In this document: positions 52,420 through 63,952 of the stretch, piece by piece
Layout of the letters: each line of letters begins with the position of its first letter
How positions within the stretch are numbered: the stretch's first letter is position 1
Assembly: GCF_000165425.1 (NCBI RefSeq)
Contig: NW_001799001.1
Span: forward strand, 124,001 to 188,000
DNA from: Paramecium tetraurelia
Taxonomy: Eukaryota > Ciliophora > Oligohymenophorea > Peniculida > Parameciidae
Direction of reading: 5' to 3'
DNA: 64,000 bases
Program-made: the position numbers and the translations under genes
Notes under the pieces: model-generated
What the model was told of the DNA's origin: nothing
Seen by the model: the letters and a program-made list of their open reading frames with translations, nothing else
The model's database searches: none

Positions 52420-53368
52420 ATGTTAAACAAAATAACTCAAGTTTATCGACTTTCGAATCTTAAGTTGCATTATCCAAAAGGATTCGCTAAGATTTTTAAG
52501 ATACCTCATCATGCCACTACAAGTGACATCGTTTAATTAATCAAACAAGAGGAGCAAAGTTTCTAAAGTGTTAAAATTACAATGGGGGACAAAGATATGA
52601 CTGATCAATAATTGCCTTTCGTTGACTTAGTATTGCACAACACTCCTTCAATTAATATTGACGATGTGAATTTCTCATTTGAATTAGATTTAAATGGTTG
52701 CGCACCATATTACATGAATTCTGAATTAGAAACAGCTTTTGGACAACTTGAGATTCCATATTTCGATGCCTTGGTGATTGCTAGATTCCATGAATTGATG
52801 GTTTAGCAACTGAATCCAAATAAGCAATCCCACAGTCCGGTTGAAATTGAAAGTGCAATTCAAAAGGCTTTGGCAAAATTTGCAGAAGAAAATGCCACTA
52901 GTTCTCAATTCTGGTAATTGTAGTCGACAGTGTTGCAGAACTTGGATTAGGTCATTGTGTACTACGAGAAAATAGTGGCTGAAGTAACCGATGAAGCAAC
53001 TAAAGTATTTACAACATCTCAATATTTTATAGCAAGGTCACAAATTGTTGAAATAACTCATAGTGTTCGCTCTGATTTAGTATTTCTTTCTGCTTTATTT
53101 GACTTATGGAATTTACGATTGGGGAGTGTCAGAACCAATATCATATTTGATGGCCTAGGTGATGGAAACAGTTGCCTTGTTCTACTTCATCAAGAAGGGA
53201 AGGGCGTTTAAGCAGACTCATTTATTTAAAAACAAATTCGATAAGACGTTCTATGAACTCATCAATAAGAAAACCAATTCTACGTATTTCATGAAAGACC
53301 TTGAATTTGCAAAACTAAAGGCTGACCTCATTCAAGCTAAGGTAGTGTATGGAACAACATCAGTTTGA
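52420..53368 (+). CDS. Mitochondrial calcium uniporter family protein (MCU-like)
   Basis: The spliced product is 306 aa with one 28-nt intron at 53005-53032. The N-terminal domain is MCU-like (HHATTSDIVQLIKQEEQ, SVKITMGDKDMTDQQLPFVD, LVLHNTPSINIDD). A helical region follows (QKALAKFAEENATSSQFWQL), then TM1 (VFALIQYFFLLYLTYGI), a short pore loop, TM2 (SYLMAQVMETVALFYFI) and the matrix coiled coil (KADLIQAKVVYG). The pore loop reads YDWGVSEPISY, against WDxxEPxxY in canonical MCU: Trp, Glu and Pro are kept but the filter Asp is Gly. MCU forms the inner-membrane Ca2+ channel; this one may be altered, regulatory, or paired with another subunit. Confidence 0.88.
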
Positions 53369-53453
53369 AAGGGCACAACAGGATTGTCATTTTACAAATA
53401 TAACAATAAATATAAATATAATTATTGGGAATTCATTCCATTGATAGAACATT

Positions 53454-54867
53454 ATGTAAATTATTCTTCTCCAATCACTGTTCCTCTTTGCATTTGCTAC
53501 TAATTATAATGAATTCAACCACACCTTAACACTCAAAGATATCAAGAGAAATATCTCATTCTAATCGTAATACATTTTTAACCTTTAGATAGTAATACTT
53601 GGGCATGGAAGTACTTCCGAATGAACCTGAGAACATCTAACAAATATAACCCTTAACTTATTCGGAGACGAGAGCAATCTTTTATTTCAAGCACGCCATC
53701 AATGGTTCGTATATTGGTTTGAGGAATAAGGATTCGACAATTTATGCTCTACAGAAAAATTGCACATTGGTATTCATTTCTTTAGAGAACGACTCTCGTT
53801 CTCAAGAGTTTAAACCGAATTGTCTCTAATTATTAATTGACAAAGATCAGAGTCATCTTGCCATCCTTTACCCAGACTCTATAATTCTGTACAACACCGA
53901 ATCAGATTAGGTTGAAACTGTGGAGTACAACTATACTGATGCAGTTACTGACATCAGACTCACTTAGAAGTACATCCTGATATCTAAGGGGTTGCAAGGC
54001 ATGGATATGTTGAGTTTTCAGGGAGAGCTTATCTTAAATAATTTTATGGCCAATAAAAATATTTTGCAAGCCTCCATTCATGCCAACAGATTGGTATTAC
54101 TTTTTGATGGAGGTTTGCTCATTTTTAACTTTAAGTTAAGTCCTCGATTAATTAATGAAATTTAAATAGATGAATGTGTAAGGTTTGAACATAACAATAA
54201 ACTTTTCATTATTTAAACTAAAACTAAGATTTTAGAATATTTCTGGAAAAATCTTCTAGTCAATCAAGAAATTATTACTAATTCTGAGGTCACTAGCATT
54301 TCACTCCATTAGGAGTACCTATAATTTATATCCAATGGACGTCTTTATTAGAAGTTGGTTGGTATTATTAAGGACGATTTCAATCTCAGTAAAATTAATG
54401 TGACGGCATATGAAACTAAATCTACTCGCATTGTAGGGTATTAAGAGAAGAATTAGTTGATTTTGTAGAATGATTAATAATTTGAGATAGTATTTTGGCA
54501 TTTCCAACCAGCCTTTTTAATTTTTAAACCTAAAACTACAGGGTTGTTGACCTGTCTAGTCGATCTGTATTAGAAGGACACCAGAAGTTTTAATTCAACT
54601 GTGGAAATCGTTCACTATAAAATCTACATTGAGGTTATAGAGGAAGAAATTACAACGTTCGAAATTTTAATCATAATGGTAGTTATATTATCTTTAATAA
54701 TACTATTTTATATTATCAGGAGGATTGTGTTGATCTAAATTTTGAAGAAAAAAACATAAAAAGAGAAAAAAGATGACCCAGAAAACGAAAGTAAAACAGA
54801 TTCTGAATTTAAAGTGGTTTCTGAAAGTTAGCCTTAAGAGGAAGTTTAAGCTTTGAATACCAAATGA
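53454..54867 (+). CDS. Type I membrane protein with propeller-like ectodomain
   Basis: The spliced product is 463 aa with a 22-nt intron at 53567-53588. Signal peptide MQIILLQSLFLFAFATNY, then beta-strand-rich repeats that look like propeller blades (HLAILYPDSIILYNTESD, LVLLFDGGLLIFNF, YLQFISNGRLYQKLVG). A single membrane helix (FEILIIMVVILSLIILFYI) is followed by a basic then acidic tail (KKKTQKEKKDDPENESKTD). It is shorter than the two other type I proteins in the window but has the same plan. No family was named. It lies 85 bp after the MCU-like gene, same strand. Confidence 0.75.
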
Positions 54868-54979
54868 GATTATTTTTATCAATCTTTTATTAGGTTCAAT
54901 CCAAAACTATAAGCTTCAATCTATCTATAAAAGAATATTTTTTCTTATTTTAATATAGATATTCAATTAAAACACATAA

Positions 54980-56629
54980 ATGTCATACTAAGAGAAAAAG
55001 GATGTAACGGATTATTTAGTTAATGTGCTGCGATGGACGAGAGATCAAGTCGAAGATTTTGGGCCTTAGTGTTAATGGAATAAGGAAAAAATGATACAAA
55101 CTTATAACAACTTTTATGTCCCTAATATTCAATAAGGAAGACCTTAGGCCCAAAAATTATATGCAGTAAATTTACATCAATCATTGTTTAGCAAGATATT
55201 CAGTAGGAAATGCTCAATCAAAATGATATCGATGATTAGGAATAATTGAAAATTGGACTAATGGCTTCTTAATTTTAATAAGACAATACACCTATCAGAG
55301 ACAGACTAAAACATGATTACTATCCTGTAGGCATATAGAACTTGGGGAACACCTGCTATTTTAATTGTCTATTATAGATAATTTTTTATAATCCTAATTT
55401 GGTTGAATCGATTTTGTAATACAAACAATAAGAGAATAACCAACCTGGAGATACTCTTCAGCAGCTCAGCCAGAATTTTATGACCCAACTTCAGCATGTA
55501 TTTGCTTAATAAATGCTTTGGAATTAGAAGTATTTGAAGCCGTCGGAATTCTATGATGCTGTGATGAAGTTTGAGATGCAAAAACAAAATTACAAGATAG
55601 TTCAAAATAACGAGTTTAGAGATTTAAGCGAATACTTTAATTGCTTTATGGAATTAATCGATTAAACTCTCAGCAGGAATTTCAATAAGCTCAATGATCA
55701 AATCAACTTCTTCTATAATGAAGACTTGGAAAAGCAATATATTATAAAGCAAGACAAGTAGCCTTAATTGTAATGGCATATAGGCATATAGAATAAGCAA
55801 ATCTATAATTTTTTGTATAAAGAAATCATTGAAAACAAAAATTTTATAAAATAGCTGCCCCACAACCTTATTTTCACTATAGGGAGGACAGATCATTTAA
55901 ATAAAAAAATAGAGGAGGAGTTTCATTTTCCTTAGGAATTGCATTTAGATTTCGTTTTACGCGATTAATAGGCTACTGAACATGTTTAAAAATATATCAA
56001 TTAATAACTCTAAACCTATAAGGATTATCAATAATGTAAACTAATCAACTATATTTATAGTAAAAAAGCAAGTAGATGCCTTTGAGAAAGTTGTCAAGCA
56101 TTATGAATCACTCCCCACTTTTGATACGTTTATTCTAAATAGTTTGAAGTTCGAGCACAAACAGAAGATTTAAGAAATGAAACAATACTTTCCCTTGAAT
56201 TACCACCTCTTGAATTAGGAGCTACAAAAGAATTCTAAGCATCTCTATCAATTGGCTCAAATAGTTGCTCACACAGGTAGTATTAATTAGGGTCATTACT
56301 ATTTGTATTAATACAATTTTCATATGAAGAAATGGTTTAAATACAATGACACAGTCGTTGTAATCTAATAAGAATAAGAAGTAATCAGTGATTCCATTAA
56401 ATAAGGAAATATTCTGATTTACATAAATTAGGAACAAAAAAAGAAAGTGGAACAATATTAAAAATAACTATATGATATTGAGACCATTAAAAAAGCAAGG
56501 GGTGTATAATTGCTCTAATATGATAATCACCCATATGAATACTTGTCCAAGATTCCATTAAAAATACGCAAGGAAGTAATTACAAGTAACGAAACCTTTC
56601 AAAATCGATATAACGAATAACATAAATGA
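54980..56629 (+). CDS. USP-family ubiquitin-specific protease
   Basis: The spliced product is 532 aa with introns at 55166-55191 (26 nt) and 56036-56060 (25 nt). The Cys box reads VGIQNLGNTCYFNCLLQIIF with the catalytic Cys. The His box reads GSINQGHYYLYQYN with the catalytic His, followed by KKWFKYNDTVV, which supplies the acidic third residue. The domain spans roughly residues 95-450. Before it are an N-terminal TRDQVEDF region and a Gln-rich linker. It cleaves ubiquitin from substrates. The Cys-box context resembles the USP25/28 group, but assignment within the USPs is uncertain. Confidence 0.9.
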
Positions 56630-56765
56630 AAATAAATGATTTTGTCATGATATATATATATTTTTAAAGAGTCATTCATCATAGTAAATACATGAACCAA
56701 TTAAATAAAAAGATCAAATTTATTATAAATCCTAAATTTTATTGTACGATTATAGATAATAAATC

Positions 56766-57621
56766 TCATTTTTTTGCTTATTATGCTGCTAAATCTTCGT
56801 CCATTTGTTTGAGTTAAGCACCACCTCTAAGAAGACCTGATCTTCTGGCAGCAACCAAACCGACCTTTTGTCCTGGTGGGGCATATCTGGAAAGAGTTGA
56901 TGGATGACCAATATGTTATTAGTTACCACCACCATGAGGATGGTCGACTGGATTCATAGCCACACCTCTAACCTTGGGCCAGCATTTTCTGAGTCTTCTG
57001 TACTTGTGGAATTGTCTTCCTGCCTTGAGGATAGGCTTTTCAGTTCTACCTCCACCAGCAATCAATCCTAATTTATAGAATTCTCATATACCTACTGTGG
57101 CTCTGCAGAGGGCACTGAGAGTTTTTCTTGTTCCAGATGGTAATCTGACTCTAGTAGTTGTGCCATCATCTGAATGACCAATAATGGTAGCATAGCAACC
57201 AGTGGCTCTTCCCAAGGCTCCTTTGTCTCCTGGATGTTCTTCCAAGTTGCAGACGACTGTACCTTCAGGGATTTGACCAATTGGAAGTACATTTCCTGTG
57301 GCTAATTGAGCTATTAAGGGTATACAAAATCAAAGTACCTTTAGCTCCGCAGTAAATATATTAACCAGTGTATGATCCTTCAGGAGCAATGAAGAGTTTG
57401 GTGACCTTCTTGTATTTGTATGGATCATTGAATTCAACCTTGGCCAATGGAGCACCTCTTCCTGGATCGTGGATGATTTCTGAAATCACACCTCTGACAT
57501 AGCCGTGTCTCTCAGCATAATCAAGATGTCTGTATTATGGGCTACCAACTCTTTAGTTTTGATGAGCCTTGAAGACACTGTTGGACTTTCCTTTTCTCTA
57601 TGCTCTAATTCTCTTGCCCAT
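56766..57621 (-). CDS. RPL8: Large-subunit ribosomal protein uL2 (L8)
   Basis: The spliced product is 267 aa with introns at 57311-57338 (28 nt) and 57068-57091 (24 nt). Family blocks: [113 protein letters not shown] (the catalytic-centre loop) and [18 protein letters not shown]. It binds 28S rRNA near the peptidyl transferase centre. The coding sequence is less AT-rich than its surroundings, as expected for a highly expressed gene. Its start lies 155 bp from the stop of the SAPS gene on the same strand. Confidence 0.97.
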
Positions 57622-57775
57622 ATTTAAAAGATTTTAAATTTTGTTTTCCGAGTGTAAATATTTTGAATAACATGATTAATTCTGGAAGTTAATAAACAAT
57701 CACATGCCATCCAATCATTATTGTTTTTAGATTTTAAATAGAAACTTTAATCCCAAAATACACATAATCAAATGA

Positions 57776-59356
57776 TCATATAGTTTCTTAATTTGAATTT
57801 CCACTCTATTCCTTATTCTACTCTATCAGCTCAATTTTCGTATCACCCTCAAGCTGAAACTCTTTCCATTTATACAATTGGTCGATCCCATCTTATCCTA
57901 ACTCAAAATTATTGATTTTTTAGGCTTTTTCGATATACTGAGTTTTGAATTGTTGCCATGATTCATTTTACAGGTACTATTATAAGTACTCATAATTCTC
58001 AGCCTTCTCCACTATGAAGATTCCCAAGAGCGTAATAAAGCCCAACTATCCCTTCCTTTGTTTTTCTTGATTGTCCACTTTATTAGTGCATTGTATCAAT
58101 AATTAAATAAACTAGTTTTCTTCAAACAACTAAATTCAATTTAAATATTATACATTCTTAATGAGGATATCGATTTAGTTTTCAATCGTCTAAGAAATCA
58201 AATTGAAATATTAGAAATGCAGTATGTCATGCTATTCGTAAGTGAGAAATAGTTAATTGTACACTTTGAATATGTTACATTAATAAAGCCTATTAATAAA
58301 TTACTAATTATTTAAGGAAACTCCAACTCCAATTATTTCAAGTAGTTTTAATTTTTATTGGCCCAAAATGGTAGATTTCTGATTTAATAGATACTCAATC
58401 CAATCAGTGCAATATGGTTCTATTCTAGAAAATACCATATTCACATCTATTTCTGGGCCCTTAACTTTAGACCCATATTATTTTTAATAGGTGTTTTTTA
58501 AGAATTAAAGTAAATTAAAAAGTATGGTGCTTGAGGATAAAGAAATAAAATTATCCTTGAATAAAATAGTTTGACAAAGTTTATTGATGAATTCTCCAAA
58601 AATGATGTCCATATACCATTGTTAGTAATCCTCCACTTTAATCAACTCCTAGATGATGTATGAAACGTTAGACGATATCTCAAATAAATAAATCAATTAC
58701 TTCAAAATTAGTGGAATCATCTATTCTTTTCAGAATAGACTAAAGTAGATTTACTTTTTCATTTTAGTATTATTATGATTAAACCTGTAATAAATAAAGT
58801 AGAAAGTCAGAGACTGAGCGGGATTACAATTATCTGATCATCCCCTCTTAAATTTATGGATTCTGAAAACATTCCCCTACCAATAGTTCCTCTTAAATAT
58901 TTTGGAGTACGTTTATGACAAACCCAGCAAGAACTGAATTAACATCCTGATCCTAAGAAAAAAAATTGAGCAACTTATAAAGAAGCCGTCTTGAAACCTT
59001 AGATATGTGATTTACTTATCATTCTCAATGAAATACTATGGCTTTCCTTTTACAATGAAACACAGGAGGGCACTTGAATAATATGGATATCTATATGCTC
59101 TCTTCGAATTTGAATCATCTTCAGGCATTTCCGTTATATATTTGATCAATTCAAGCACTTGGTCTTCTTGAACACTATTAATCTACTGATTATATTACAA
59201 ATCTAAAATTTTTTCATTCTAAGATTGAGCCTCGGTTATCAGGTTGTCATCGTCCAATAAAGTGGTCAATTATAAATCTTCATTGTTGAAATGAAGGTCA
59301 AATGTAGGGCTTCGTTAGAAAAACCAATGAAAACTACTTTGATGTACTAAATACAT
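57776..59356 (-). CDS. SAPS-domain PP6 regulatory subunit (PPP6R/SIT4-associated)
   Basis: The N-terminus FHWFFQRSPTFDLHFNNEDL corresponds to the family's MFWKF...DxxL start. It is followed by TTLLDDDNLITEAQSQNEKI (family: LLDEEDVLQECKAQN), a tyrosine block YRYPYYSSALLCFIVKG, LLYKLLNFF and QDVNSVLAGFVINVLQ, in the order of the SAPS domain. The C-terminus is acidic (KWKEFQLEGDTKIELIEQ). A 26-nt intron near 58998-59023 ends in TCAAG and restores the frame; others are present but were not all placed. SAPS proteins scaffold the PP6/Sit4 phosphatase catalytic subunit. The start I chose is ATG 59356, only 30 bp from the divergent start of the TPR gene. Confidence 0.78.
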
Positions 59357-59386
59357 ACTTTTCAAACATGAGAATTTATTATAATA
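59357..59386. promoter_or_regulatory. 30-bp spacer between divergent start codons
   Basis: If both start choices are right, these 30 bp are all that separates the ATG of the SAPS gene (-) from that of the TPR gene (+). The two 5' leaders must be extremely short or the transcripts overlap. No element was recognised. Confidence 0.35.
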
Positions 59387-60423
59387 ATGGAATAATTGGC
59401 TGATTAATTGATCAATTAGAATTAATATGAAGAAGCATTCGATCTTTATCAGTAATGTGAATAAACATCTCCAGTACTGATAAAACAAGCCCAACTGGCA
59501 ACCAAGATTGGACTTTTTAAATAGGCGATTAACTTTTATTAATTGGCATATCAAAAAGGAGAGAAGAAGAATGAACTGCTAATCAAGATAGGTAAAAATT
59601 ACAGAATACAGCACATAAGGGAAATTGTAAACTCAAATAGCCAATTATAATGAGGCAATTTAAACCTATAACCATATCTTGAATGTTGATGAAAACAATC
59701 CCATAGCTATGGGTGAATTAGGTTTATACTTTAACTATGATAGGATATACTCTTTACTGCATGGAAGATCATATATAAGCTATTTCTCAATTTACAAAAT
59801 GCTCCAAATATATTTCCATAATCCCTAAATTCCTTAGTAAATTAGGAGATGAACTTAAAAGTGAATACAAATATCATACTGCTAAACTCTACTATTTGAC
59901 AGCCTATTAGATAAAAGCGGACTTTAAAGATTCTATATTTGGATTGATCGAAACTTGTATTCAACTAGAAGAGTATGAGTAGTCATTATAATATTGTCAA
60001 ATTCTTTTGTAAATGGATCCTAATTGTATATAAGCAAATTTAAGAAAATGTATTTAATTTATTAATCTATAAGTGAAAGTAAAGATCCTTACTAATAAAA
60101 TTGAAGAAGCTGAACAAATAGTTAAGTAATTAGATGGAATTTCCCTTAATTATTAGACTGAATATAAATTGATTGATTTGAAAAGCTTAATACTGTTTAA
60201 AAAATAATAATACATCGATTGCATAATTTACCTAAAAGATTTCATAGAATAAGACCAATATTAAATAAAATTGATAGTCACTGTGGCTAAATGCTATTAC
60301 AAGCTTGAAAGTTATGAAGAGGCATTGAATCAATTGGAGATGGTATTTGATGTTTATCAACATTATTACCCAGCATTATAATTGTAGTGTAATTATACAT
60401 TATTAGTTTAGATGAAATACTGA
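59387..60423 (+). CDS. TPR-repeat protein
   Basis: The spliced product is 328 aa with introns of 28 nt (ending ATAAG, near 59591) and 22 nt (GTTTA...ATAG, near 59732). TPR-like helical pairs are visible along the length: NQYEEAFDLYQQCEQTSP, GLFKQAINFYQLAYQKG, ANYNEAIQTYNHILNVDENN, EEYEQSLQYCQILLQMDPN, QQYIDCIIYLKDFIEQD and ESYEEALNQLEMVFDVYQ. The Y/F-x-x-A/C-x-x-x-Y/L-x-x-x-L spacing and DPN/DEN turns are typical. It is likely a protein-interaction scaffold; several TPR proteins serve intraflagellar transport or ciliary trafficking, but nothing here proves that. Confidence 0.8.
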
Positions 60424-60475
60424 TTCATACTAATAAATTAAAGGAGGCAGAAATAATTAAATAAACAATTGATAT

Positions 60476-61669
60476 TCAATATCTATGATTTTATTTAGAA
60501 TCAGAAATTTATGGGAGTAAATGGGCATAGTCGTTGATTAGAACATTTTTAATATGTATTCTAAGATTCTCCATCATCTTTTTGGTAGTTTGGTAATCGA
60601 TCTCATTAACATTTTTATCACAGTATTTGTATTATAATAGAGTATTGTAAACAGCATGAATTCCACAATCAAAAGAATTTTGTTATTGTGTAACTTCTAC
60701 AATTTTTAGTTTTTCTGAATGGTTTTGTGCTTTGTTAATGGTAGGGATAATCTTCACAACTTTCTGTAAGATAATTTAATCTTGATCATTATTCAATGAA
60801 TTAAGAAGGAAGAGTTATTAATTTTAGCATACCAAAACTAAAAAGTGTCCTCTATCAACATTCATTATAAAAATCAATTTCTTGATATCAGAGATTAGAC
60901 AATTAATTTCTAGGAGTTTAGGTAGAATCAGTGGTTTCTAATCCTTTTAAGTTATATAACTTGAAAAGATGTCCTGGCATTCGATAGTATTAAGATGATA
61001 GATTGATTCTGCAAGGAAATCTTTGTAGTAGTCAATGACCAATTGCAGATAATAATCTATAATCAATTGATTGAGCCATTCTTTATAATTGAGACCTTTG
61101 AAAGTGAAGTTATTAATTGAATAGTCCTAATGATTGAACAGATAACGAGTAGTCGTACCAAGTTTCCTTTATTGATTGTTGTAATTTGATTCGTCTACAA
61201 TTTACTTGACTCCATTTTTGTAGTATTTACGTTCTTGTTTGTCAGTGCTTTTCTATTTCTCAGTGAACAACCCTTATTTCAAATCATTTTCAAAAAAACC
61301 TTCAATAATTAAGTTGTTGTTTTCCTCTTCGTATTTGCCATGTTTCTATCCCCATGAGTAATAGCATTTAATTTTAGAACTGTTTTATGTCCTTTCTAAG
61401 GTGCAAAGTTCAGAAGCAAACCCATCTGCGAAATAGCCTTCAAATCTGTCGGCCTTGTTTTTAAATACCCCTTTTCCATAGGGTAAAAAATGAAATCCAT
61501 CGATACCTCCTTCATAAACAGTCCAATCAGAGTATTCAAAGTCTTTGGGAATAGAAATAAAGTTCTGACAATTTACAAATAGTTTAGAGTCCCTTAAGAT
61601 TACGAATTCTCCTTGATCTACATTATTAATAATACTACAAGGTTTACAATTTATTTTACATATTTCCAT
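60476..61669 (-). CDS. MORN-repeat protein fused to a Ulp1/SENP-type cysteine protease
   Basis: One intronless frame of 397 aa. The N-terminal half has MORN-like units: TVYEGGIDGFHFLPYGKGVF, DRFEGYFADGF, GQKHGKYEEENNNLIIEGFF. The C-terminal half reads as a Ulp1 (C48) peptidase: entry motif LNYKEWLNQLIIDYYLQLV (family: WLNDxxIxxYL), the His in VDRGHFLVLV, an Asn position in LFLLNSLNND, and QQQNSFDCGIHAVYN, giving the oxyanion Gln and catalytic Cys. All catalytic positions look present, with Asn or Asp as third residue. Ulp1 enzymes remove SUMO or NEDD8. The fusion suggests a protease held at membranes or the cortex. The stop is 52 bp from that of the TPR gene. Confidence 0.78.
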
Positions 61670-61858
61670 TCGGTCTCAATAGTAATCTTTTGCATTGCTA
61701 GTCAGGATGAACGCGTTTAATAATTTTAAACAATGGCTTTCGAATTTAACTCGGCCTGCCATATATTTTTGCCTAAATGTTAATACCTTCATCAATCATT
61801 TTGCTCTTATTTTCTAACTATTAATTAATTAATTTGTTTATATATACTATAATAAAAT

Positions 61859-62465
61859 TCAATTACTTTATTCAGAATCACTTGAATCTTATTGATTTAT
61901 AGAGTATTCAGTTACTAGATCGAAAATCTCATCTTGAGTCTCCTTATCTAAAAGCTATAGATCAAATTCTATCTAAAGTTGTAATTAAAATAATTACTTA
62001 ATATTTCCCTCTCTCTAAATCCACGATATTGACAGGATTGTCTTATTCTAGGAAGTCTTCCAGTCCCGTACTTTTGCTCTACTGAATATAGACATCTTCT
62101 TCTGCTTCCAATTCTCCAATGAAACAACGCAACTTGTTACCCTGTAAACCATGAGATAATAATCGAGGATAAATGAACATAAAAGATTTGCCATTCAAAT
62201 TCAATGATTACCACAATTCCTTCTTTTATCCATGCTTAACTTGAATGGCTTCAACTAGTTATCTCTCTTAAGGAGATAATTCTTCCATCTTTTTCGGGAA
62301 GTTGAACCAACATATTCTAATATTCGTGATAAAAAGGGATCCAGGAATAGGCTCCAATGAAATTTAAGCGTCGTTTTATCCATAAATTTTGGCTTTGATG
62401 TTTTAAAACAAATGAAGTTTTTCCTCATTCTAAAGCAAATCGAAAGGGTATGCAATACCATTCAT
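61859..62465 (-). CDS. Small PH-like domain protein
   Basis: The spliced product is 193 aa with one intron at 61973-61997 (25 nt). The pattern NIKAKIYGQNDAQISLEP, PGSLFITNIRICWFNF resembles the first strands of PH-like folds in BBS5, GRAM and ICln proteins, where a turn motif leads to TNxRIxW. The middle (GKSFMFIYPRLLSHGLQG) and acidic C-terminus (EIFDLVTEYSINQQDSSDS) would suit ICln, whose tail is acidic, but the match is weak. A lipid-binding or complex-assembly role is possible. Divergent from the last gene, 33 bp between start codons. Confidence 0.6.
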
Positions 62466-62498
62466 ATTCTGTTATAAAAAATAAATATAATTGTAAAT
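62466..62498. promoter_or_regulatory. 33-bp spacer between divergent start codons
   Basis: An A/T-only stretch between two ATGs on opposite strands. It implies very short leaders or overlapping transcripts, and any shared promoter must be here or inside the coding regions. Confidence 0.35.
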
Positions 62499-63952
62499 AT
62501 GTTCTGCCTTTGTGGATCAAAATAGGAAAACAAAGAATAAGAACATGCTTAAAGCACAAATAGAACTACTCTTCAATCCAAAATGAGATTAAATAATTCT
62601 GCCAGTCCAAATAGTATTAGCATTGCTCAAGACTGCAATAGAGTCAGTCAAGAATACACAGATTTCTTGTGTGAGTACGAGAAAAGTTAATAAGAAAAGT
62701 CTTACTTCTTTGACGAATATGAATGTTCCCCTTACTAGAAACTGGAAGTAGCATATTTTATGTTTAAATTAAGGAATCAAAAACCGATTATGAAGAATCT
62801 ATGCTGATGCACTAAGGAGATGGATTATTAGTGAAATCAATCAAAGTCAATCAATAATCCATTGCAAAATTGAAAGATACATTTACAGCATTTATAATGA
62901 GAATTCTCTATGATATTAAGTCGTTCTTTGATGTACTAAAATTCCAATTATATTAAAATAGATCACTCCTCTTTAGGAAGTCAAATTTGTAAAATCGCTT
63001 GTGCCCAACATCCTGACCGAGTTGACCTATCGAAGAGTCAAAAATGATAAGCTATTGATTGCTCATGATCCTACAGGAAGCTTCTTGCTTAAACACCTTT
63101 CCTCCAGTCAATAGATCTATTTCATAGAAGAAACTCAAGTGTTTAGACCAATCTTAGAAAAAGGAATTGAAGTTTTGAATTGCTAGAATAAGTTACATTT
63201 CATAGCTAAATCTAATATTACGGCCAAATTAGACACTGCCATTGTGAGTAAATAAGCTATTTATACTTTTAGATTTGTTGTTTCTTCATGATATTCCTAT
63301 ATATAGTGTAATTTGGGAGTACTTGGATTTGGCACATGATCTAATACTAATCCTCTCTCCAAAGTTAGAGTATCATGAAATGATATCACAATTGAGGTAA
63401 GGAATAAAGAATAGTGCACAGTCGCATATCTACTGCAGTGTAGAAATTCAGTCTGTTTATGAATACAATAAGCTCATAGCCTTTATTGTTTATTATGGCG
63501 ATATATCAGAGATTAAACAAAATTAACAATTGCATTTTCTGTATAAATGCATATCCAAGACAGTTCAGAAAACATTTAAATACAAGGAGTTTCTGAAAAA
63601 TTTGAGGAGTCAGATTGGAGTGATGAAACTGGTCGATTTGTTTTCTCTCTACGGACTATTATTCGATAGTTCGGATGAGAATTTCAAACGATTCTACAAG
63701 CAAGTTAAGAAAGAATACTTTCCGACAATAAAATCTCAAAAGTTCATATAAGTTGATAGCATCAAATCATCCACTGAATCTGAGAGCGAAGGGATTCAAG
63801 AGATATCATCTGTAAACTCCCTTGAAACTGAATTCAAATCTTATAGTAAAAGTGTATCCATACATAAGTCCAATTATGTTTACGTTCACTTCCATTCATA
63901 AAACAGTTAGAAATCAACACAACAGGAAGAACAAATTTAAATCAGTCAATGA
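62499..63952 (+). CDS. Unrecognised 457-aa protein
   Basis: Spliced with introns of 26 nt (near 62749, ending TTAAG), 29 nt (near 62932) and 25 nt (near 63247). Sequence in order: a Cys-containing start (MFCLCGSKQENKEQEHAQS), an acidic helical part (EYTDFLCEYEKSQQEKSYFF), a globular middle (VPNILTELTYRRVKNDKLL, GSFLLKHLSSSQQIYFIEE), a hydrophobic mixed region (VIWEYLDLAHDLILILSPK), and a Ser/Glu/Gln-rich tail. The MxCxC start could be lipid-modified, but this is speculation. No domain family was recognised. It ends 48 bp before the right edge of the window. Confidence 0.65.

Noticed and set aside
59725-59755. A frameshift in the TPR gene.
   Set aside because: A 22-nt GTTTA...GATAG intron restores the frame and a good TPR sequence.
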